Assembly (NCBI GenBank): GCA_022565135.1
Contig: JADFKA010000044.1
Location: forward strand, 1 to 10,089
DNA length: 10,089 nt
Reading direction: 5' to 3'
Source of the DNA: Pseudomonadota bacterium
Lineage (GTDB): Bacteria; Pseudomonadota; Gammaproteobacteria; Steroidobacterales; Woeseiaceae
A program made the position numbers and the translations under genes. The notes under the pieces were generated by a model that saw only the letters and a program-made list of their open reading frames with translations, was not told where the DNA came from and ran no database searches. This document shows positions 6,433 to 10,089 of this stretch, one piece after another; the first letter of the stretch is position 1, and the number at the start of each line of letters is the position of its first letter.

Positions 6433-6882
6433 CTATCTTTTTCTTTTGCTCTTCGTCTTCTTGGCGCTGACGACAGGCAGGCCCGCCTCAGTCCAGGCAT
6501 TCATTCCGCCCTTCAGTCCGTATACGCTTGCAAAACCGGATTTTCGCAGAGAGTCGACGACCTTCGACGAGCTTGCACCGGCATCGCACACAGCAACGAT
6601 GGATCGGTTTCTGAACTTGGCTAATTTATCTATTTTCGCATCGAATTCATCGAATGGAATATTCTGCGCGTTGACGATATGACCGCGCGCGTAAGATTCG
6701 ATATTGCGCAGGTCGATTACGATGCCGTCGTTGTTAATTAGCTGGACAGCGGCAACGGGGTCAACGGAAACCAGGCCACTGGCCTTGCGCCGCAGCTCAG
6801 TAAAGACCACGACAAAAAAGCTGATCATTAGAAAAAGGACCAGCAAAGTGTGATTGCCGGTGAATTCGAGAATATTGTCCAT
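6433..6882 (-). CDS. yibN: Membrane-anchored rhodanese-like sulfurtransferase (YibN type)
   Basis: Single-domain rhodanese tethered to the inner membrane; the physiological sulfur donor and acceptor are unknown for this family. Of 149 residues, about 11-29 form one hydrophobic segment (HTLLVLFLMISFFVVVFTEL), followed by basic residues (RRK) that should leave the domain in the cytoplasm. The rhodanese domain includes VIDLRN (55-60), HIVNAQNIPFDEF (68-80) and the active-site loop CDAGASSSK with Cys99, then GLKGGMNAWTEAGLP (122-136). The tail KKTKSKRKR is strongly basic. It is the first gene of the minus-strand operon with secB (80-bp gap) and gpsA. In E. coli yibN, grxC, secB and gpsA form the same run. 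No Shine-Dalgarno sequence is evident before the ATG at 6882. Confidence 0.92.
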   Translation of the reverse strand: MDNILEFTGNHTLLVLFLMISFFVVVFTELRRKASGLVSVDPVAAVQLINNDGIVIDLRNIESYARGHIVNAQNIPFDEFDAKIDKLAKFRNRSIVAVCDAGASSSKVVDSLRKSGFASVYGLKGGMNAWTEAGLPVVSAKKTKSKRKR

Positions 6883-6932
6883 GAATTGTATTCGGGCGGG
6901 CGGTATGAGGCCCGGCTTGTGGCAAAGAACGC

Positions 6933-6941
6933 ATTATACCA
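6933..6941 (-). promoter_or_regulatory. Extended -10 promoter for the rhodanese–secB–gpsA operon
   Basis: Read on the minus strand, this site is TGGTATAAT: a perfect TATAAT (6933-6938) with the TG of an extended -10 one base upstream. It sits about 50 bp before the rhodanese ATG, giving a predicted leader of roughly 44 nt. No TTGACA-like -35 is found at the right distance, as is common for extended -10 promoters. Its upstream side covers the 5' end of envC, whose ATG is at 6954-6956, so promoter and envC start are interleaved. No comparable promoter is visible for envC. Confidence 0.55.
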
Positions 6942-6953
6942 AACTGCCCAACC

Positions 6954-8114
6954 ATGAATTGGCAGAAGACCATCTTATTGCTGTTCCTGGCGGTGGCCGG
7001 CTCTGCGGCGGCACAAAAGACCGAGGATGGGCTCGCCATGGTCAAGGAGCAGGAGCTCGAAGAGGTCCGTGCGCGGATCAGCGAACTCACGAAAAGAATG
7101 GATGCAAGTGCTGCCAGCCGGGACCGTCTGATAGTCGAGCTGCAGGCCGCAGAGGTCGTGATTTCCGAGAAGCGAATCCGGCTCAAGGAGCTCAAGCGCG
7201 AGCGCAACTATAGTGCAAAACGCAAAGCGGAGCTCAGCGCAGATCTGGCGACGCGCGAAACCGAACTGCATGAAGAATCCAGGCAACTCGCGGATCAGGT
7301 GCGCGCGGCATACATGAGTGGCAGCCAAGAGAGAATCAAGTTGATGTTGAATCAGCGTGACCCGGCAGCACTCGGGCGCTTGATGACTTACTACGGCTAC
7401 CTTAATGACTATCGGGCAGAAAATATCGACGCGGTAACAGCACACATCCACGAGCTATTGGCGCTCAGAAAGGCAGTTGCTGCCGCAGAGGCGCGCATTG
7501 CCGAGCTTGCTCGGGCGCAGTACGCGGAACTCACAGAGCTGAACTCGGCCCAGGAGCGGCGGCGGCAATTACTCGCGTCGCTCAAAGGTAAAATTGCTGA
7601 CGAGGGCCGCGAAATCGAGCGACTGGCGGCGCAGGAAAAAGACCTGTCGCGGCTGATTGCCGAACTTACCAGCATTCTGTCGGATTACCCGATCACTTCC
7701 GAGGACCCATTTAGCCGGCACCGGGGCCGGCTGACATGGCCGGTCGCGGGTACGCTGGTGCACGATTTTGGGCAGCCTCGCGTCAGCGATCGGCTCAAGT
7801 GGAACGGGGTTGTTCTTGCCGCGCCGCGGGGCCGCGAAATTCGGTCGGTCTATCATGGTCGAGTCGTGTTTGCCGATTGGCTTGCCGGTCTGGGTCTACT
7901 CGTCATTGTCGATCATGGCGAGGGCTATATGACGTTGTACGGTTACAACGAGACGATACTCAAGAACACAGGTGATTGGGTCGCCCCCGGGGACGTAATA
8001 GCGACCGTGGGCGACAGTGGTGGACAGCCAATATCCGCGCTTTACTTCGAAATTCGTCACGGCATACAACCGGTCAACCCGAATAACTGGGTCACGCGTC
8101 GCCCCGGCAGTTAA
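6954..8114 (+). CDS. envC: Murein hydrolase activator EnvC (degenerate LytM/M23 domain)
   Basis: Periplasmic protein that, recruited by FtsEX, activates cell-wall amidases at the division septum. The 386-residue protein starts with a signal peptide (MNWQKTILLLFLAVAGSAAA, cleavage near residue 20). A long charged coiled coil follows (about 30-120 and 160-240), then a C-terminal LytM domain (about 258-380). The zinc-binding residues of active M23 peptidases are missing. The HxGxD region reads LKWNGVVLAAP (281-291), the Y-x-H position reads YGYNE (329-333), and the HLHFE motif reads ALYFEIR (362-368). This matches activator-type EnvC and not an active endopeptidase. It diverges from the rhodanese operon after a 71-bp spacer, and the usual intervening gpmI is absent. 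No ribosome binding site is apparent. ctpA follows after about 104 bp. Confidence 0.95.
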   Translation: MNWQKTILLLFLAVAGSAAAQKTEDGLAMVKEQELEEVRARISELTKRMDASAASRDRLIVELQAAEVVISEKRIRLKELKRERNYSAKRKAELSADLATRETELHEESRQLADQVRAAYMSGSQERIKLMLNQRDPAALGRLMTYYGYLNDYRAENIDAVTAHIHELLALRKAVAAAEARIAELARAQYAELTELNSAQERRRQLLASLKGKIADEGREIERLAAQEKDLSRLIAELTSILSDYPITSEDPFSRHRGRLTWPVAGTLVHDFGQPRVSDRLKWNGVVLAAPRGREIRSVYHGRVVFADWLAGLGLLVIVDHGEGYMTLYGYNETILKNTGDWVAPGDVIATVGDSGGQPISALYFEIRHGIQPVNPNNWVTRRPGS

Positions 8115-8218
8115 GCACTAAATTGTGGCCGTCGCAGATAGGACGACTCCGAACGCTATGCTATCGTCGAGATTCCCGCGGCCCTCCGCGCCGCCGCTCG
8201 GGATGAATGGAGAATTGT
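8115..8218. other. envC–ctpA spacer with a small hairpin and the ctpA ribosome binding site
   Basis: A 5-bp GC stem (CGCGG 8177-8181, CCGCG 8186-8190, loop CCCT) lies about 28 nt before the ctpA ATG and has no U tract, so I do not call it a terminator. GGAGA at 8209-8213, 5 nt before the ATG at 8219, is a good Shine-Dalgarno sequence. It shows that the in-frame ATG at 8207 is not the start, because that ATG overlaps it. A TATGCT hexamer at 8157-8162 lacks a -35 partner. Confidence 0.5.
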
Positions 8219-9439
8219 ATGTCATTGAAAACCAGGGCAATTCTGGTTCTGGTCATCGGAACCATCATGGGCCTGGGCCTGTCATTCGGCGGTGGCATGC
8301 TGGCCGACAGGCGGCAGCCTGACAAGCAAGAGCTGGCCTGGGAGCAGTCGCGCCTGTTTGCCGAAGTCATGGAGCGAGTGAAGCGCGATTATGTCGAGTC
8401 CATCGACGAAAGCGTGCTTCTGGAAAGTGCTATTCGAGGCATGGTTGCCGATCTCGATGCGCATTCGCAATTCCTCGACGCCGACGAATACAATGAAATT
8501 CGCATCAGTACGACGGGCAGTTACACAGGCGTCGGCATTGAGGTCAGCGAGGTAGACGGAGAGATTCGAGTTATTACACCGATCGTCGGCTCGCCCGCTG
8601 CGAGGTCGGGGATTCGCAGTGGTGACCAGATCATCGCGGTCGATGGAATTACCGTCGACGCATACGATATGCAAAAAACCATTGGCCGTATGCGCGGCCG
8701 ACGTGGTTCGAAGATCAGCATTACGGTACTTCGCGATGATGAAGCGATTGTTCACGAAATGCGTCGCGAGGTTATACGCATAGCCAGCGTTCATTACGAA
8801 TTACTTGAGCCATCCTTCGGCTATGTGCGCGTCAGTCAGTTTAGCGAGACAACGGCACGCGAATTAAGCCGCGCAATTGACGAATTACAGGAAAGCAAGG
8901 GCGGCTTGCTGGACGGGCTGGTGCTCGACCTGCGCAACAATCCCGGCGGCGTACTGGATTCCGCGGTCGATGTGTCAGACCTGTTCCTCGATTCGGGTGT
9001 CATAGTGTCGGCCGAAGGACGCAGTGCTGATTCACGATTTACGCGCTCGGCGCATCGTGGTGATGTGCTTGATGGCGCGGAAATCATCGTGCTCGTGAAC
9101 AAAGGCTCGGCATCAGCATCGGAAATCGTTGCGGGCGCACTGCAGGATCATGGGCGAGCGACGGTCGTGGGCACATCGACGTTCGGCAAGGGCCTTGTGC
9201 AGACGGTGATGCCGCTGTCCAAGGGCCGAGCGATCAAGTTGACTACTTCTCGGTATTTCACGCCATCCGGGGACTCGATTCATGAAACGGGTATCACGCC
9301 CGATGTGTTCGTCGAAGACACGCCCGGTTACCCGGATCTGAGGCTTACCGGCAACGTCGACCGCGAACGGGACGCGCAATTGCTCGAGGCGATTGAACGG
9401 CTTCTACACCGTCGGGTGATGCACAGCAGCGCACAATGA
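8219..9439 (+). CDS. ctpA: Carboxy-terminal processing protease, S41 family, with PDZ domain
   Basis: Periplasmic serine protease of the CtpA/tail-specific type that trims or degrades envelope proteins; in several Gammaproteobacteria such enzymes control peptidoglycan hydrolases. From the ATG at 8219 it has 406 residues. The N-terminal hydrophobic signal or anchor is about 6-26 (AILVLVIGTIMGLGLSFGGG). A helical segment with the usual SQFLDADEY follows (83-91), then a PDZ domain (about 96-185, SYTGVGIEV, SPAARSGIRSGDQI). The catalytic domain contains LVLDLRNNPGG (234-244), the nucleophile Ser299 in NKGSASASEI and the general-base Lys324 in TFGKG. The Ser–Lys spacing of 25 equals that of the known plant enzyme D1P. 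The start is chosen over an ATG 12 bp upstream because of the Shine-Dalgarno GGAGA. The stop overlaps the yibQ start (ATGA), indicating coupled translation. Confidence 0.95.
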   Translation: MSLKTRAILVLVIGTIMGLGLSFGGGMLADRRQPDKQELAWEQSRLFAEVMERVKRDYVESIDESVLLESAIRGMVADLDAHSQFLDADEYNEIRISTTGSYTGVGIEVSEVDGEIRVITPIVGSPAARSGIRSGDQIIAVDGITVDAYDMQKTIGRMRGRRGSKISITVLRDDEAIVHEMRREVIRIASVHYELLEPSFGYVRVSQFSETTARELSRAIDELQESKGGLLDGLVLDLRNNPGGVLDSAVDVSDLFLDSGVIVSAEGRSADSRFTRSAHRGDVLDGAEIIVLVNKGSASASEIVAGALQDHGRATVVGTSTFGKGLVQTVMPLSKGRAIKLTTSRYFTPSGDSIHETGITPDVFVEDTPGYPDLRLTGNVDRERDAQLLEAIERLLHRRVMHSSAQ

Positions 9440-10089
9440 TCCAATGTCGCTACCTGCTGATCACGGCATTGCTTGCGCTAGTCCAGCAGGTATCAGCAGA
9501 GCCGATAGCCAGGATCGCGATCATTATTGATGATCTCGGCTACCAGCTCGAAGCGGGCCGCCGTGCGATCGAACTCCCCGGTCCAGTTGCGTACGCAATT
9601 CTACCGGGTACGCCGAGTGGCCGGGCGCTTGCCGAGACCGCGCATCGCAACGGCAAAGAAGTGCTGCTGCACTTGCCGCTCGAGGCCGTCGAACATTCTG
9701 GACCGGTCGAGCCCGGCGGCATTACGCTGGACATGGGTCGTGGCGCATTGCAGAAGGTGTTCGCCACTGCACTAGGGTCGGTTCCTTTTGCGATCGGCGT
9801 GAGCAGTCACCGCGGTAGTTTGTTGACGCGCCATCCCGGTCATATGGAGTGGCTCATGGAGGAAATTCGCTTGCGTGAGGGCCTGTTCTTTATCGATAGC
9901 TATACGACACATGAGAGCGTCGCGTTACAAATAGCGGCCGAAGCAGGTGTCGTTGCCACGAAACGCGATGTGTTTCTCGACAACGACCGCTCCGAAGCAG
10001 CGCTGGCATTTGAATTCGAACGACTGCAAAACCTGGCGCACACACAAGGTGTTGCGATGGCAATCGGGCATCCATATCCTGAGACCCTG
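9436..10089 (+). CDS. yibQ: Divergent polysaccharide deacetylase family protein (YibQ/DUF610), 3' end outside the window
   Basis: Predicted periplasmic protein of the divergent polysaccharide deacetylase family; its substrate is unknown, though it is regularly next to envC. The 218 visible residues begin with a signal peptide (MIQCRYLLITALLALVQQVSA). Family landmarks are IIIDDLGY (29-36), LHLPLE (78-83), GVSSHRGS (121-128), FFIDSYTT (151-158), VFLDN (179-183) and IGHPYPETL (210-218). The acidic pair Asp32-Asp33, His125 and Asp154 are kept. The loop usually written GVNNHMGS is changed to GVSSHRGS, and SRTT to SYTT, so this copy departs from family consensus around the presumed active site. The ATG at 9436 overlaps the ctpA stop by 4 bp. 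The reading frame is still open at the last base, and the missing part should be only the C-terminus. Confidence 0.93.
   Translation, partial: MIQCRYLLITALLALVQQVSAEPIARIAIIIDDLGYQLEAGRRAIELPGPVAYAILPGTPSGRALAETAHRNGKEVLLHLPLEAVEHSGPVEPGGITLDMGRGALQKVFATALGSVPFAIGVSSHRGSLLTRHPGHMEWLMEEIRLREGLFFIDSYTTHESVALQIAAEAGVVATKRDVFLDNDRSEAALAFEFERLQNLAHTQGVAMAIGHPYPETL

Noticed and set aside
6427..6438. Perfect 12-bp palindrome AGATAGCTATCT at the end of the rhodanese gene
   Set aside because: It overlaps the stop codon, has no flanking regulatory context and occurs only once in the window; could be chance.
8207..8218. Alternative ctpA start 12 bp upstream (MENCMSLK)
   Set aside because: That ATG overlaps the Shine-Dalgarno GGAGA that serves the ATG at 8219, and it has no ribosome binding site itself.

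Overview
The window reads as a chromosomal housekeeping region of a gammaproteobacterium with moderately high GC. The order rhodanese–secB–gpsA, with trmL nearby and envC–(ctpA)–yibQ diverging from it, matches the neighbourhood known from Enterobacteria, and a glnG/ntrC gene lies on the left. The protein variants and the ntrC–trmL–gpsA arrangement suggest a lineage outside the Enterobacterales, possibly near the Xanthomonadales/Chromatiales/Woeseiales. That placement is inference, because the window holds no rRNA or marker that fixes it.

Layout. Positions 1-1394 (+) carry ntrC, lacking only its first few codons. Positions 1395-1703 have no credible gene but hold a 191-bp imperfect inverted-repeat element and a GC hairpin. 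Next is a class 1B dihydroorotate dehydrogenase catalytic subunit on the minus strand (to 2654) without its usual partner pyrK. A 94-bp divergent spacer with a 19-bp inverted repeat separates it from trmL (+, 2749-3213). trmL converges, with abutting stop codons, on a minus-strand gene for a Tat-exported, probably lipid-anchored FAD-linked oxidoreductase (3214-4698). After an AT-rich spacer come gpsA, secB and a membrane-anchored rhodanese, all on the minus strand and transcribed in the order rhodanese, secB, gpsA from an extended -10 promoter at about 6933-6938. Diverging from it are envC, ctpA and yibQ (+), the last cut off by the window end.

How the genes fit together. The left part serves nitrogen control (NtrC), pyrimidine synthesis (PyrD) and tRNA wobble modification (TrmL). 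The rhodanese–SecB–GpsA operon combines sulfur or redox handling, protein export and phospholipid precursor synthesis. EnvC–CtpA–YibQ is an envelope set: an amidase activator with a degenerate LytM domain, a PDZ-type carboxy-terminal protease and a divergent polysaccharide deacetylase. ctpA and yibQ overlap by 4 bp.

Most of the window is ordinary core genome and I do not see a convincing new multi-gene system. The points most worth a second look are the missing ATG/GTG/TTG start of gpsA (probably CTG in a CTGA overlap with secB), the inverted-repeat element at 1451-1641, the palindromic spacer between pyrD and trmL, and the lone class 1B PyrD.
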